Shown one piece after another: positions 34,964-45,242 of a DNA stretch of 64,000 nt (the first letter of the stretch is position 1; every line of letters begins with the position of its first letter). A program made the translations under genes and the position numbers. A model generated the notes under the pieces. That model worked only from the letters and a program-made list of their open reading frames with translations, did not search any database and was not told the DNA's origin. Source of the DNA: an uncultured Lachnospiraceae bacterium (GTDB taxonomy: Bacteria; Bacillota; Clostridia; Lachnospirales; Lachnospiraceae). The DNA is taken from positions 1 through 64,000 of the forward strand of contig CAMNXA010000007.1 in assembly GCA_946566685.1 (NCBI GenBank). The letters are read 5' to 3'.

Positions 34964-36265
34964 TCAATATGTCTTCTTATCGAGTCCCATGCGCACGATG
35001 ATATCCTGTATCTTATCATAAACCAGCTGTTCATCCATGGTGAGGATCCTGCGTCCCTCCATGGTAACCTGGCCATTGATAATGACTGTGTCAACTTCAG
35101 AACCGTTTGCCGAATAGGACAAACCTGCAAGCAGATTATTTCTGGGCGTGAGTGACGGCGTATTGAGATCGAGAACAGCAAGATCGGCTTTTTTGCCAAC
35201 TTCAATAGAGCCAATCTCCTTTTCCAGGCCAAGCGCCCTCGCCCCATTGATAGTGGCGATCCGGAATCCCTCCCTGGCACTGACGCACTGAGGGGTCCTG
35301 CCTGTTCCCTTATGAATCAATGTCAACAGGCTCAGCTCATGGAACATATTCAGGCAGTTATTGCTGGCCGCGCCATCCGTACCCAGACATACATTCACAC
35401 CTTTCTCAAGCATCTTCGCCACAGGCGCAAAACCATTACCCAGTTTCATGTTGCTGGCCGGATTGGTCACAACACTGACATTCTTTCTTTTTAAGATATC
35501 AATATCCTCGTCTGTCACCTGTACACAGTGCGCAACAATAGCCGGCACGTCAAAGATGCCGCATTTCTCCGCCAGCGCAATCGGCGTACAGCCATATTTC
35601 TCCTGGATCTGGCTGATCTCACTCTCGCTCTCGGACAGATGCGTATGGATTCCCATATGCTCTTTCTTTGCTTCCGCCGCCACAATCTTTAAGAATTCAT
35701 CATCACAAGTATAAGGTGCATGAGGCCCTAACTTAAAGGTCAGCCGGTCGCAATCCTTCGCCGCATCCCGCTCCTCATAAGCCTGACGCAGACGCGACTG
35801 CCCCGCTTCATCATTGCCGCTTCCCACCAGTCCACGGCAGATCACTGCGCGCATACCGGATTCCTTCACCGCACGCGTAGTCTGATGAATATTCATCTGC
35901 ATATCATTAAAACAGGTAGTTCCGCTCTTCATCATCTCGATAATGGCAAGGTTCGCACCCCAATAGGTATCCTCATCCGTCATCTGCTGCTCAATAGGAT
36001 CGATCGTACCAAAGAGCCAGTCCATAAAGGACAGGTCATCCGCCACGTTCCTCATAAATGACATATAGGAATGGGTATGGCAGTTGATCAGTCCCGGAAT
36101 CACCAGCCTGTCTTTGCCGTCAATCACCTTATCTTCCACGAATCCTGCCGGTTTGTCCCCGATCGCTGCGATCCTGTCTCCCTCAATATAGAGGCTCGTC
36201 TCCCGGATCACATCTTCTTCCCCCTGTGGAAGTACCACCAGCGCATCTTTAATCACAATTCCCAT
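34964..36265 (-). CDS. mtaD: 5-methylthioadenosine/S-adenosylhomocysteine deaminase
   Basis: 433 residues. Amidohydrolase-superfamily barrel with metal ligands in LINCHTHSYMSF, HTHLSESESE, IVAHCVQVTDEDI and LGTDGAASNN. Family members deaminate S-adenosylhomocysteine, methylthioadenosine or adenosine to the inosyl forms; which one is used here cannot be told. ATG at 36265 is preceded by GGAGGAG; a longer frame starting at 36319 has no site. 37 nt behind the 2-hydroxyacid dehydrogenase gene. Confidence 0.88.
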   Translation of the reverse strand: MGIVIKDALVVLPQGEEDVIRETSLYIEGDRIAAIGDKPAGFVEDKVIDGKDRLVIPGLINCHTHSYMSFMRNVADDLSFMDWLFGTIDPIEQQMTDEDTYWGANLAIIEMMKSGTTCFNDMQMNIHQTTRAVKESGMRAVICRGLVGSGNDEAGQSRLRQAYEERDAAKDCDRLTFKLGPHAPYTCDDEFLKIVAAEAKKEHMGIHTHLSESESEISQIQEKYGCTPIALAEKCGIFDVPAIVAHCVQVTDEDIDILKRKNVSVVTNPASNMKLGNGFAPVAKMLEKGVNVCLGTDGAASNNCLNMFHELSLLTLIHKGTGRTPQCVSAREGFRIATINGARALGLEKEIGSIEVGKKADLAVLDLNTPSLTPRNNLLAGLSYSANGSEVDTVIINGQVTMEGRRILTMDEQLVYDKIQDIIVRMGLDKKTY

Positions 36266-36302
36266 ATGAAATCTCCTCCTGTTTTCTCTTTCTTTATATA
36301 AA

Positions 36303-37262
36303 TTACAGATCCACAACATTTCTGACTTCCCCGTCCAGAAAAGCCTGAATATTCTGCATCACTTCACCCACCAGACGTGTCCTGGCCTCTATGCTCGCCC
36401 AGGACATATGTGGCGTAATGATCAGTTTCGTACTGTCTTTGATCTCATACAATGGATTATCTTTTGCCATGGGTTCTTTTTCCAGCACATCCAGCCCCGC
36501 CGCCGCAATCTGTCCTTCCATCAATGCATCATGCAGATCCTGCGTATTCACCACCGGCCCACGGGCCACATTGATGAGTATCGCTGTCTCTTTCATCCTG
36601 GAAAAAGCCTCTTTATTGATCAGTCCCCTGGTTCTGTCACTGAGCGGACAATGAAGTGATAAGATATCTGCCTCCTGCAAAAGCGTGTCAAACTCCACCC
36701 GCTGGTACTCTGTACAGCTGCTTTTGCCGGATGCAGAATAGAAGATTACCTTACAGCCAAAGGCTTCCGCCAAGGATGCCACCTTATGGCCAATGTTGCC
36801 CATACCGACTATGCCCCAGGTCTTTCCGGCCAGTTCGGCAAACGGTCTGTCAAAATTAGAAAATCGATCCTGTGCCCCATAGGCCCCGGATTTCACATAG
36901 TCATCATAAAATGCCAGTTTCTCAGAGAGTGAAAGTGCCAGAAGGAGTGTATGCTGTGCCACCGCCGTTGAACAGTAGTTGACCACATTTGCAACCTTAA
37001 TCCCCCGGCTCTTGCAGTATGCCAGATCCACATTGTCATATCCTGTAGCAAACAGGCAGATCAGCTTCACGTGCGCCGCGTCTTTTAAGGTATTCTCATT
37101 CATGGGCGCCTTATTGGAAATAATAACCTCGGCATCCTTCACCCGTTCTGCCACGGTATCTGCCACGGTGTTTCCGTAGTACGTCACTGTCCCAAATCTT
37201 TCAAAACAGCTCACGTCCACATCCGTTCCCACGCTGTCTCTCTCCAGTACAACCAGTTTCAT
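36303..37262 (-). CDS. D-isomer-specific 2-hydroxyacid dehydrogenase
   Basis: 319 residues. NAD-binding GMGNIGHKVASLAEAFG, catalytic Arg in NVARGPVVNT, Glu in EKEPMAKDNPL and His in ITPHMSWAS are present. Interconverts a D-2-hydroxy acid and its 2-oxo acid in the cytoplasm; hydroxypyruvate/glycerate is a common assignment for this type, but the substrate is not proven. GGAGG lies ahead of ATG 37262. Probably co-transcribed with mtaD downstream. Confidence 0.88.
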   Translation of the reverse strand: MKLVVLERDSVGTDVDVSCFERFGTVTYYGNTVADTVAERVKDAEVIISNKAPMNENTLKDAAHVKLICLFATGYDNVDLAYCKSRGIKVANVVNYCSTAVAQHTLLLALSLSEKLAFYDDYVKSGAYGAQDRFSNFDRPFAELAGKTWGIVGMGNIGHKVASLAEAFGCKVIFYSASGKSSCTEYQRVEFDTLLQEADILSLHCPLSDRTRGLINKEAFSRMKETAILINVARGPVVNTQDLHDALMEGQIAAAGLDVLEKEPMAKDNPLYEIKDSTKLIITPHMSWASIEARTRLVGEVMQNIQAFLDGEVRNVVDL

Positions 37263-37335
37263 GATCTACCTCCCGAATCCTTACTGCTTTAACTATATCA
37301 CAGTGTAGGACGGGATTCAATTTGAAATAACCAGC

Positions 37336-38145
37336 CTAAAATAATTTCACCATGCTCTTCGCCCATGACTTAAAGAAAAACCAATAAGGCGATACATGTT
37401 CATCAATCAACCGGCAGGCATTCTCATAGTCAAAGGGCTGTCTGTTACTGACCTGCGTATAATTGCCCAACGCCTGGGAATATCCTAACGCAATATTCCC
37501 CTGCGCCACATCTCCCACTGCCACCTGTGCGCCATGAGCGGATGCTCCGAAAGCAAACTGCCCAAAGGCCAGCGCCCCCATGGAGAAGATTCCCACCGAA
37601 ATCGCTCCCGCCGTAATAATACCAATGGCAAAACTCCCGAATGCAAGGATGCCCGCCGCCAGAGTTGCAATAGCAACCAGACCCAGGGAAACCACGCCAA
37701 TCGCCAATCCCCCCATTGCCACAAGGCCAACGGCCAGAACACCCTCTGCAATATTTCCAATTGCGATCACACCCTTTGCACGATAAAGGCCTGTTCCTGT
37801 GTGTATATGCACGAGGGGAAGATTCCCTATCATTTTCTTACTCTTATACTCAAAATGAGACCGTCTGAATACATAAACCGTATTGCGGCCGGAGCCGTTC
37901 ATCATGTCTTGCGGCTCTGCCTGCGAATCTCCCCAATCTATCCCCTCCAGTTCGTCCCGCAGCAGATAATCTGTCGTCACTCCAAATAGATTACTGATCG
38001 CCACAATCTTTTCCAGTTCCGGCACCGATTGTCCGGTTTCCCATTTAGATACCGACTGCCTCGATACGCCAAGGCTGTCCCCAAAACTCTCCTGTGATAA
38101 TCCACTCTCCGTCCGCAGCCTGTAAATCTTTTCTCCCAGTGTCAT
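37336..38145 (-). CDS. XRE-family regulator with hydrophobic glycine-repeat domain
   Basis: 269 residues. N-terminal helix-turn-helix (LRTESGLSQESFGDSLGVSR), a linker, then about 120 residues of a regular small-residue/Gly repeat with a period near 6: VLAVGLVAMGGLAIGVVSLG and onward to FGASAHGAQVAVGDVAQGNI. Charges are nearly absent through the repeat. It could be a beta-solenoid-like stack or a membrane-embedded oligomer. The tail (PYWFFFKSWAKSMVKLF) is amphipathic. Similar repeat tails occur in Clostridia, but I know of no established function. Monocistronic, good AAGGAG site. Confidence 0.7.
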   Translation of the reverse strand: MTLGEKIYRLRTESGLSQESFGDSLGVSRQSVSKWETGQSVPELEKIVAISNLFGVTTDYLLRDELEGIDWGDSQAEPQDMMNGSGRNTVYVFRRSHFEYKSKKMIGNLPLVHIHTGTGLYRAKGVIAIGNIAEGVLAVGLVAMGGLAIGVVSLGLVAIATLAAGILAFGSFAIGIITAGAISVGIFSMGALAFGQFAFGASAHGAQVAVGDVAQGNIALGYSQALGNYTQVSNRQPFDYENACRLIDEHVSPYWFFFKSWAKSMVKLF

Positions 38146-38299
38146 AGAAATGTCTCCTTTTCATCATTTTCTGTTATCAGGTATAAATCATCCTGTCAGC
38201 ATAGCCCTGATGTTATTTATCATAAAAAGGCAAACACAATCTGACCAGCAAGTCCGCTTGGAAATCTGTCAACTGTCAGTTGCAACCCTATCATACAGC

Positions 38300-38345
38300 A
38301 AAAAAGGAGGGAGTAAAACCCTAACCTTAGAATCTTACTCCCTCC
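38300..38345 (-). terminator. Terminator after the chemoreceptor gene
   Basis: Perfect 11-bp stem GGAGGGAGTAA/TTACTCCCTCC with an 18-nt loop and a U-run (38300-38305) on the minus strand. Confidence 0.85.
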
Positions 38346-38375
38346 AGAAGAAGAATAATATGAAAAAGATAATAC

Positions 38376-40436
38376 TTAATAATTAAACTTATCAATCAGG
38401 TTGTCTAATTCTTCTGCCAGCTTCTTGTTCTGTCCGGACTGCTGCTGGATCTGATCGGCGATCAATGCCGTGCTCTCATTCTTCTCAACAATCACACTGA
38501 TAGCGCTCATGTTCTCATTGGCAATATTATTCACATCCATTACATTATCCGCAATATGTCTGACAGAAGCCTCCAGCTGTTGAACCGCCTGATCTACTCT
38601 GTCAAGCTGTTCCTTAATCTCGTTTACAGAAATGCTGTACCCGGTAGATTTCTCCGCAAAATCTTTAAACTGATCTACAACTTCCTTCTCGATAAATTCA
38701 ATGATCGTATCAAAACATTGATTCACTACCTTGATACTATCATTTGTCTCATTACAGATAGCCTGGATACTGGACGCCGTATTCCGGGAAGTATCCGCCA
38801 GGGTTCCGATCTCTCCGGCAACCACCGCAAAGCCCTTTCCTGCCTCACCTGCCCGTGCCGCCTCGATGGAAGCATTCAGGGATAACAGGTTTGTCTGTCC
38901 TGCAATGTTGAGAATCTCCGATGCCAGTTCATTGACTTTCGTAAGACTGCTGAGGCTGCTGATGGCTTCCTGTACGGAGCTCTTCGTCTGAACCAATGTT
39001 TCCTGTCCATTCCTGTAAGCGTAGTCCGCTTTCGTCTGCATATCTTTTGCACTGCCAATTACAGAATCACTTGTATGGATAGAATCCGAAATATTATCCA
39101 GAATAGAACCAACCACCGAGTTAATACTCTGAATCTCTGTATTTACATTCGATACAACATCATTTGTACTCTCTAATGCAGCAGAAAGTTCTTCCGTTGT
39201 CGCTACATTATCCGTAACATCCCCTACCAGTTCATAAGACGACTGATGCAACTGACCTGCATTTTCCTCCAGCGTATTACAGCAATCCTTCAAGGTACCC
39301 GTAATCTCCTGTAAGGACTGTATCAGAACCTCCGTTGCACTCGCAATGTTACCCAGTTCATCGCGTCTGCCGCAGTACTTTTTAATCTCAACATTATCTG
39401 AAATGTCAAAATTCTGTAAGGAGATAAGCCCTCCTTCAATGGACCTCATCGGTTTCAAGATCTGCCCCACAATGATGAGGGAAATAATGATCAGTATTAA
39501 CATGGCGGCAACACAGAAAATAATCAGAGTAATTTTCATCTGATCCGCGGATGCAAATATTTCCTTCTGATCATCCGACAGCATAAACAGCCAGTTATGG
39601 TCTGCCATATAATAATATGTAGAAATATACTTTTCGCCGTTCTGCGAATATTCTATATGATCGCTCTTATCCTCTGTAGCACCCTTTAACTGCTCACAGA
39701 GTTTAATGATATAATCTTCCTCAGCGGGTGTTGCAACCTTTTCCTCATCCTCATGGAAGATATACTGCCCGTTCTCCACATTTACCATGCAGTAAGTAGC
39801 GTTCTCCATTCCGTCCATGGTCAGATTGTCAAGAATCTGAATCAATCCTGTGCTGAAAATACCACCGCCCACGAGACCTGCCGGGTTACCCTGTTCATCA
39901 AAAACTGCCATGTACATGGATACGATCTGCTGACCGCTGGCAGGTGAGATAATGATACCGGTATTATACACACCGTTTGCCGCAATCATGGCGTCCTGTA
40001 ATGCCTTCAGAGGATCTCCCTCTCTTGTGGTAATACCCACTACCTGGGGATTGGTGTGTGCCAGCACATGCGTATTCCATTCACTGGCATACAAGCCTTC
40101 CAGATTCGCAACATCACTTGAAAATTTCTCTGTATAAGCCTGTGCAGCCGCTACGATATCCGGATCCTCAGGATTTAACATGATATCCAGAATCTCTCCT
40201 GCCCGGCTGTAAGCGGTAAGGGTTCCTTCCGCCTCCTGCACATAATTCTTTATAATCTGGCTTCGTTCCTCAACGATCGTCTTCATACTGTTGATCGTGC
40301 TGTTTCGCGTGTCTGTCGTAATAGAATAAGTAACTAAAACTGACAGGATTGTCATGACAACGATCTGCATGGCTAGCATGCTGGCAGTAATCTTCTGGCC
40401 CAGTGATATTTTTGTCTTCTTCTGCTTGTTCTTCAT
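38376..40436 (-). CDS. Methyl-accepting chemotaxis protein with dCache-like sensor
   Basis: 686 residues. Membrane helix at about 15-38, periplasm-facing sensor of about 260 residues with a dCache pattern ([33 protein letters not shown]), second helix near 310-335, a HAMP-like stretch and a cytoplasmic signalling domain with the hairpin tip [23 protein letters not shown] at 40436 follows GGAGGG. Ligand unknown; dCache sensors commonly bind amino acids or other small organic molecules. Confidence 0.93.
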   Translation of the reverse strand: MKNKQKKTKISLGQKITASMLAMQIVVMTILSVLVTYSITTDTRNSTINSMKTIVEERSQIIKNYVQEAEGTLTAYSRAGEILDIMLNPEDPDIVAAAQAYTEKFSSDVANLEGLYASEWNTHVLAHTNPQVVGITTREGDPLKALQDAMIAANGVYNTGIIISPASGQQIVSMYMAVFDEQGNPAGLVGGGIFSTGLIQILDNLTMDGMENATYCMVNVENGQYIFHEDEEKVATPAEEDYIIKLCEQLKGATEDKSDHIEYSQNGEKYISTYYYMADHNWLFMLSDDQKEIFASADQMKITLIIFCVAAMLILIIISLIIVGQILKPMRSIEGGLISLQNFDISDNVEIKKYCGRRDELGNIASATEVLIQSLQEITGTLKDCCNTLEENAGQLHQSSYELVGDVTDNVATTEELSAALESTNDVVSNVNTEIQSINSVVGSILDNISDSIHTSDSVIGSAKDMQTKADYAYRNGQETLVQTKSSVQEAISSLSSLTKVNELASEILNIAGQTNLLSLNASIEAARAGEAGKGFAVVAGEIGTLADTSRNTASSIQAICNETNDSIKVVNQCFDTIIEFIEKEVVDQFKDFAEKSTGYSISVNEIKEQLDRVDQAVQQLEASVRHIADNVMDVNNIANENMSAISVIVEKNESTALIADQIQQQSGQNKKLAEELDNLIDKFNY

Positions 40437-40498
40437 GGTAAGATTCCCTCCGTCTTTATCATTTCTGTGACACAATTCTGAATTGTTTACCCCTATTG

Positions 40499-40537
40499 AT
40501 AAAAAACACTATTCATAAATATTATTTTCATGAATAG
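40499..40537 (-). terminator. Hairpin with U-run in the chemoreceptor leader; 447-nt gene-free stretch
   Basis: CTATTCAT/ATGAATAG (40509-40537) followed by TTTTTT on the minus strand, about 65 nt ahead of the MCP start. This could be an attenuator. The whole region 40437-40883 is gene-free and AT-rich. It also contains the next unit's terminator at 40790-40860. I see no known riboswitch and no sigma-28 promoter in it. Confidence 0.4.
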
Positions 40538-40789
40538 CGGACCTTTCCCCGTCATGTGAATACATCTTTTCCCAAATTTTAGTTATTTTTTCGATTATTA
40601 TTACTTCTTTTTAATATTCACGTTAATCATACACTAAAGTTGATATTTTTACAAGATTTTTCAGGTAACTAAATACAAATAAAATACAAATCAATCGTAA
40701 ATCGTCCCACAAATTACGTACATTTTTTATAAATTGACGTCCTTTTTTCTGTAACTTAATTTCGTTCTTTTTGACATGCTCTCTAAAAT

Positions 40790-40860
40790 AAAAATACAAA
40801 AACTGCCGGTCTTCCAGGAAACGAAATTAAAACCCTATTCTCCCTGACAGACCGACAGTT
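40790..40860 (-). terminator. Terminator after the small Cys-rich gene
   Basis: AACTGTCGGTCT (minus) pairs with AGACCGGCAGTT, one G-U pair, followed by TTTGTATTTTTATTTT. Confidence 0.75.
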
Positions 40861-40883
40861 ATTCACATTATATTATATTCCTT

Positions 40884-41018
40884 TTAATGACAACCGCCGC
40901 AGCGATTGCAGTCTCCTCCGCACTGGATTGACTTTCCTGCCTTTTTATTTTTGATAATACTTCTGATCGCAAGAGCCGCAGCCCCAGCCACAATCACCAG
41001 CACAACCATTGTTCCCAT
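40884..41018 (-). CDS. FeoB-associated Cys-rich membrane protein
   Basis: 44 residues: one membrane helix (MVVLVIVAGAAALAIRSII), a Lys-rich stretch, and a C-terminal CGGDCNRCGGCH cluster that could bind a metal. This is the layout of the small Cys-rich proteins annotated beside feoB. No feoA or feoB is in this window. GAGGAGG lies 6 nt before the ATG. Its own terminator follows. Confidence 0.75.
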   Translation of the reverse strand: MGTMVVLVIVAGAAALAIRSIIKNKKAGKSIQCGGDCNRCGGCH

Positions 41019-41073
41019 GATGATTCCTCCTCAATACTCTCATAAAAACCTCTCGCATCTGTCCGCTTTCTCT

Positions 41074-42132
41074 CTACTCCGCAGATGCTTCATATGCTTC
41101 CACATCCGCAAGCAGCTGCTCCCAGGCATCTTCATGCTCCACATAGTAGAGCGGACATTTCTTACCGCCGCAGTCATAATGCCGCAGGATGTCTTCTGTG
41201 GTAAGATCATATTTCTCTAAAAGCCACGCCAGCGTATGTAACAAAGTGTCATAAGTCTCCTGCGTAAAAGAACCATCCTCTTCAAGATAACAGCACTCAA
41301 TGGAGATTGAGTCCCCATTTCTGGTCCGCACCGCATAAGCCTGCTCCTCAAAGGGAATGCACTGTATGATCTCGCCCTCATAGCCAATGATCAAATGCGC
41401 GCTGGCCTCCCGCTCATGAGTCTGCGCCAGATTCGCAAAATAACTGCGATTATTCCGCGCCGATGTTCTCGGATTCGCCGTATAGTGAACGAACACACTG
41501 TTCACCTCATCAAGTTTCGTTCCCGGTCTGGAATATTCATTGACCTCCAGAAAGTCTTCCACAATGTCGGGCGGCGCTATCTTTGTGCCGCTTAATTTAT
41601 CCGACAGGGTACTGACTTGCTCCTCTTTCTTTACTTTTTCACGCATCATGTCCCGATGAATATAGCGATACGCTGCCCCAGTTGCCAGATAAACAAGTAT
41701 CAGGCACAACATGATAAAAAGAACTGCCACTGCCCTGCTTAGGAAAATCTTCCGCCTTCTTGCCTTGCGGCGTTTGATGGACTGTACCGGTCTGGGATTG
41801 CCGGCCTGGGGATAGTCTACCGGCAATAAAAACTGAAGTTCTTCCTGTGGGCGATGTGAACCTGCCCTGGCCCGTTGAGATTTTGCCGGACGGGGTTGTC
41901 TTTTCCGGTCGTCATATTCTATCGGGCGAGATTGTCTTCCCTGACGTTCTTCCTCAATCGGCCTCGGCCGTCTTCTCTGTCCTGCCTGTTCCACCGGCCT
42001 TCTGCGCTGTATCTGTCCTGATGCCCTTGTCTGCCTTGTCCGGGAATCGCGTGCCCTTTCACCCGTAACTTCCCAAAGCTCTACCGTTTCCTGCCGTACT
42101 CGTCTTCTGTCATCCCTCTGTAGCTGCCCCAT
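41074..42132 (-). CDS. Membrane-anchored N-acetylmuramoyl-L-alanine amidase (Amidase_2)
   Basis: 352 residues. A ~115-residue cytoplasmic tail rich in Arg, Gln and Pro has repeated R(R/Q)PRPIE-like units, then one membrane helix (AVAVLFIMLCLILVYLATG) and an external Amidase_2/PGRP domain (VFVHYTANPRTSARNN, HLIIGYEGEIIQCIPF, SISIECCYL, RHYDCGGKKCP). The zinc ligands HY..., H and C/H positions look conserved (VHYT, LRHYDCGGKKCP). Expected to cleave the stem peptide from peptidoglycan. 55 nt upstream of the Cys-rich protein gene. Confidence 0.85.
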   Translation of the reverse strand: MGQLQRDDRRRVRQETVELWEVTGERARDSRTRQTRASGQIQRRRPVEQAGQRRRPRPIEEERQGRQSRPIEYDDRKRQPRPAKSQRARAGSHRPQEELQFLLPVDYPQAGNPRPVQSIKRRKARRRKIFLSRAVAVLFIMLCLILVYLATGAAYRYIHRDMMREKVKKEEQVSTLSDKLSGTKIAPPDIVEDFLEVNEYSRPGTKLDEVNSVFVHYTANPRTSARNNRSYFANLAQTHEREASAHLIIGYEGEIIQCIPFEEQAYAVRTRNGDSISIECCYLEEDGSFTQETYDTLLHTLAWLLEKYDLTTEDILRHYDCGGKKCPLYYVEHEDAWEQLLADVEAYEASAE

Positions 42133-42357
42133 TCTTGCTTCCCCTCTTTAGTAGCTTCCATCCTGCCGTCTGCATTTATGCGTTCTGTCACGCATCTTAT
42201 CCCATCTATATTAATTATAGCGGGAAATTCTTTAAAATATCTCTAAAAACCGGCCGGATGTTTTCTTTTACACATCTATATTATTAGAGTGGGAAAATTA
42301 AAAAAAGGTTACATAATTTCTTAAAATTTTTTTAAATTGCAGGATTATTACAGGAAA

Positions 42358-44766
42358 TTAATCCTGAGAATGCAGGTACTCCACCACAGCAGCATGTAAT
42401 TCCAAAAGCCCCTGATGGAAAAGTTCCTCATTCTCATAATCCGCCTTTAATAAACCGTCAAAAACTTCTTCCATATTTGACCGCGTGTAAACATGCAGTA
42501 AGGTTGCCATATCGTTGTCCGAGGGCTGTCTGATATACATTGTAACCTCATCCACATTTCCGATGGCATAGAACAGCATCGCAGCATTAAAATACATCAT
42601 ATCCAAATCTTCCTGCGGGATGCTGTCTGTGGTCATCTCATATTCAAACCGGACAGAGTAGGGCTTTTCCAGTGTTTGCAGGGAAATATCACCCTTATAA
42701 TTAAAGGCTGACGGCACCGGCAGCGCGTTGATCAGCGCGCTTACTTTTACATTGTCACCCACATAAGGCGTCCGACTCTGGGTCAGGGCATCCAATAGTT
42801 CCTCCCTCATCTCTCCGTTCAGACTTAACACGACCACATCCGCCGATACTTTTTCCAATGTATCACTGATACTTTCCATCTCCTGTAAATATCTATCCTC
42901 GACTTTGCCATAATCAGCCTTAATATAGACAAAACATCCCTTATGCGACAATACATCATCTATATTGACCTCTTTGGCCGGATAAGTTGTTGTCGTGATA
43001 GTCTCATTGGGCAGATATTCCACTGCTGTCTCCGAATCGTCTTCTTCGGCCAGTTCCATCGCATCCAGGCTCTGCCCCTCCTCAAAGGGCAGGAAAATAG
43101 TATAGCTCTCCGTCTCTTCCGGAGCCGGAATCTGGGTTGAACCGTTCTCTTCCGGTATAATATACTCTGTTTCCGTATTGCTATCTGTTCCCGGCACATA
43201 AATGTGTTCTGTCTCCGTATCGATATCTTCTCCCGGTTCATAAATATGTTCCGTCTCTGCGCTGCTGTCTGTTCCCGGCACTCCATCGGCTTCGAAGGAA
43301 TCGTCATGTATGATAATATCTTCATGCCATAGCGCCCCGGACTCTTTTCCCGATTCCTCTCCTATCGGTGAATAGGGTGTATAATTGTGCTGCGTCACAC
43401 TCACCGGTTCCGGCGAAATCCCCAGATACGCTTTTAACAGATAATTGTCTCCGTAATCGCCTATGGGTATGATCTCCCGGCCTTCCTCCACCATCTGTAA
43501 AGCATCTCTCAGTCTCATTCTGGCAAACCTGCCCACTTCCTGCCTGGACTCCACATGATATATCACAACGTCATCATTTCCATCCTCACGCACCTGCCCG
43601 CAGACACCACGAATGCTCTCCGGCAGGGGAATCTGCATATCCGCTCCCGTTACGGTTTCCATATCCTGGCCAAAAGCCATGATCCTGACACTCTTATGGC
43701 TTCTGGTAAATGCAAACACAAAGACAGCCGCCATCAACACCACCGTCAGGATTACCGCCGCCCGGAGCACTTTCGGCTTTCCGGCGATATAGGCAATACG
43801 CTCCCTGACACTCTTTCCACTGCCGGTCATGGTAGTCGCATTGCAGAGCAGATCAAAGACCTTCGCCTTTCTGGTAATGATAGAGAGCAGTGTCTCCCCA
43901 TAGGAAATCCTCTCCTCATCACCCAGAAGCAGGAGCGCCGTCTCATCGCAGGCCAGTTCACAATCCCGTTTAGACAGGACAGCCGCCGCCCACACCAGAG
44001 GATGGAACCAATACACTGTTACCAGAATTTCCCGCAGTATGCCCCAGAAACTGTCGCCATGTTTCCTGTGACAAAGTTCATGCGTCAACACATGACACAG
44101 CCTGTCAGTATCCTCTGCAATATCCGCTGAGAGATAGACCGCTTCCCGCCCCGGCAGTCCATAGAGACAGGGCGAAGTCAGGTCTTCTGCAATATAAACA
44201 GGAACTCGGTCATACATCCCGGCAATTTTCTGCGGCAGCTTCTGCCGCAGTGCGGATGCCGCTTCCTCTGACAGCTCCATAACCCTGCGGCCTCTTTTTA
44301 ACCTGCGGCCAAAAATCCCATTGGTGACAAGAATCCATGCCGCTACGATACCCATGCCCACTGTCCATATCGTACCCAGCACATCCAGCCAGCTGTAACG
44401 AAGATGTGTTACCATAAATGCAATGCTTGGGCCGTCAGACCTGTCCGCAGCGGCATCTTTCATATCCTCTTCCGCCAACAGATGATAGATACCGCTTCGG
44501 GAATCAATCGTCACCTGAATCGGTTCCTCCATCTGTTCCACCATACGATCCGTATGGGATTCCAGCAGATGATATCGTTCCAGCCACTCCGTTACCGGCA
44601 GGCTGACCGTTACCTGCACCGGAATGACAAGTCGAAGCACCACCAAGATCCAGAGCGCATACTGGAACCTGCTGCCTATCTTCCCTCTGCATATCCGCCG
44701 TACCAGCATAATACATAGGATCAGGACAGATACCGTGATAATGATTTCTTTCATGTTATAAGCCAT
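42358..44766 (-). CDS. BlaR1/MecR1-type M56 membrane metalloprotease sensor, copy 2
   Basis: 802 residues. Membrane helices, HELCH at 229-233, and SKRDCELACDETALLLLG match M56 sensors. As in copy 1 there is no penicillin-binding domain. The external part contains a Glu/Thr-rich tandem repeat (about residues 485-560, units like TETEHIYVPGTDSN) and then a 200-residue region, probably the ligand-sensing part. 44 nt downstream of blaI copy 2. Signal unknown; the first system and this one are diverged, not recent duplicates. Confidence 0.82.
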   Translation of the reverse strand: MAYNMKEIIITVSVLILCIMLVRRICRGKIGSRFQYALWILVVLRLVIPVQVTVSLPVTEWLERYHLLESHTDRMVEQMEEPIQVTIDSRSGIYHLLAEEDMKDAAADRSDGPSIAFMVTHLRYSWLDVLGTIWTVGMGIVAAWILVTNGIFGRRLKRGRRVMELSEEAASALRQKLPQKIAGMYDRVPVYIAEDLTSPCLYGLPGREAVYLSADIAEDTDRLCHVLTHELCHRKHGDSFWGILREILVTVYWFHPLVWAAAVLSKRDCELACDETALLLLGDEERISYGETLLSIITRKAKVFDLLCNATTMTGSGKSVRERIAYIAGKPKVLRAAVILTVVLMAAVFVFAFTRSHKSVRIMAFGQDMETVTGADMQIPLPESIRGVCGQVREDGNDDVVIYHVESRQEVGRFARMRLRDALQMVEEGREIIPIGDYGDNYLLKAYLGISPEPVSVTQHNYTPYSPIGEESGKESGALWHEDIIIHDDSFEADGVPGTDSSAETEHIYEPGEDIDTETEHIYVPGTDSNTETEYIIPEENGSTQIPAPEETESYTIFLPFEEGQSLDAMELAEEDDSETAVEYLPNETITTTTYPAKEVNIDDVLSHKGCFVYIKADYGKVEDRYLQEMESISDTLEKVSADVVVLSLNGEMREELLDALTQSRTPYVGDNVKVSALINALPVPSAFNYKGDISLQTLEKPYSVRFEYEMTTDSIPQEDLDMMYFNAAMLFYAIGNVDEVTMYIRQPSDNDMATLLHVYTRSNMEEVFDGLLKADYENEELFHQGLLELHAAVVEYLHSQD

Positions 44767-44810
44767 TATGCTTCATCCTTTCCACACTTGACGCATCTGG
44801 GTCGTTTCCT

Positions 44811-45191
44811 CTAAAATTCCTTATCCCTGGATGCCTTCGCCTGCCCTAAGATATCATAGAGTTCCTGTATTTCTTCTTCCGACAATGCCTGGTCTTCCAC
44901 CATGGCGTTGACCATCATGCCCAGACTTCCACGATACACTTTCTGTAAAAACCCGCGCGTCTCCTGCATGGAAAACTCTTCTCTGGATACCAGCGGATAA
45001 AACACCTTGGCCCTGCCGCCATCCCTGTGGGTAACAGCTCCTTTCTTTTCCATCCGGGAAAGCATGGTGATAACAATATGCTTATCCCAGCCTGTCTCCT
45101 GTTGCAGCACATTTTTCAATTCTGTAATTGTACTCTCCCGTTCCCAGAGACAGTTCATGATCTTCCATTCTCCATCTGACAAGCTGACCAT
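44811..45191 (-). CDS. BlaI/MecI/CopY-family repressor, copy 2
   Basis: 126 residues. Winged helix LSDGEWKIMNCLWERESTIT with recognition helix DKHIVITMLSRMEKKGAV, then VFYPLVSREEFSMQETRGFL and a helical dimerisation part. Predicted to bind the 18-bp palindrome at 45243-45260. The half-site GGTATAC differs from GTCTAC in system 1, so crosstalk is probably low. GGAGG is 9 nt before the ATG. Confidence 0.88.
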   Translation of the reverse strand: MVSLSDGEWKIMNCLWERESTITELKNVLQQETGWDKHIVITMLSRMEKKGAVTHRDGGRAKVFYPLVSREEFSMQETRGFLQKVYRGSLGMMVNAMVEDQALSEEEIQELYDILGQAKASRDKEF

Positions 45192-45242
45192 CTGTTATGT
45201 TCCTCCACTTTGATTCTTCTATCTTTCCGACTTTTAATATCT

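Noticed and set aside
40437..40883. Cyclic-di-GMP riboswitch in front of the chemoreceptor gene
   Set aside because: I looked for the conserved GEMM core and tetraloop-receptor pattern and did not find them; only a simple hairpin with a U-run is present.
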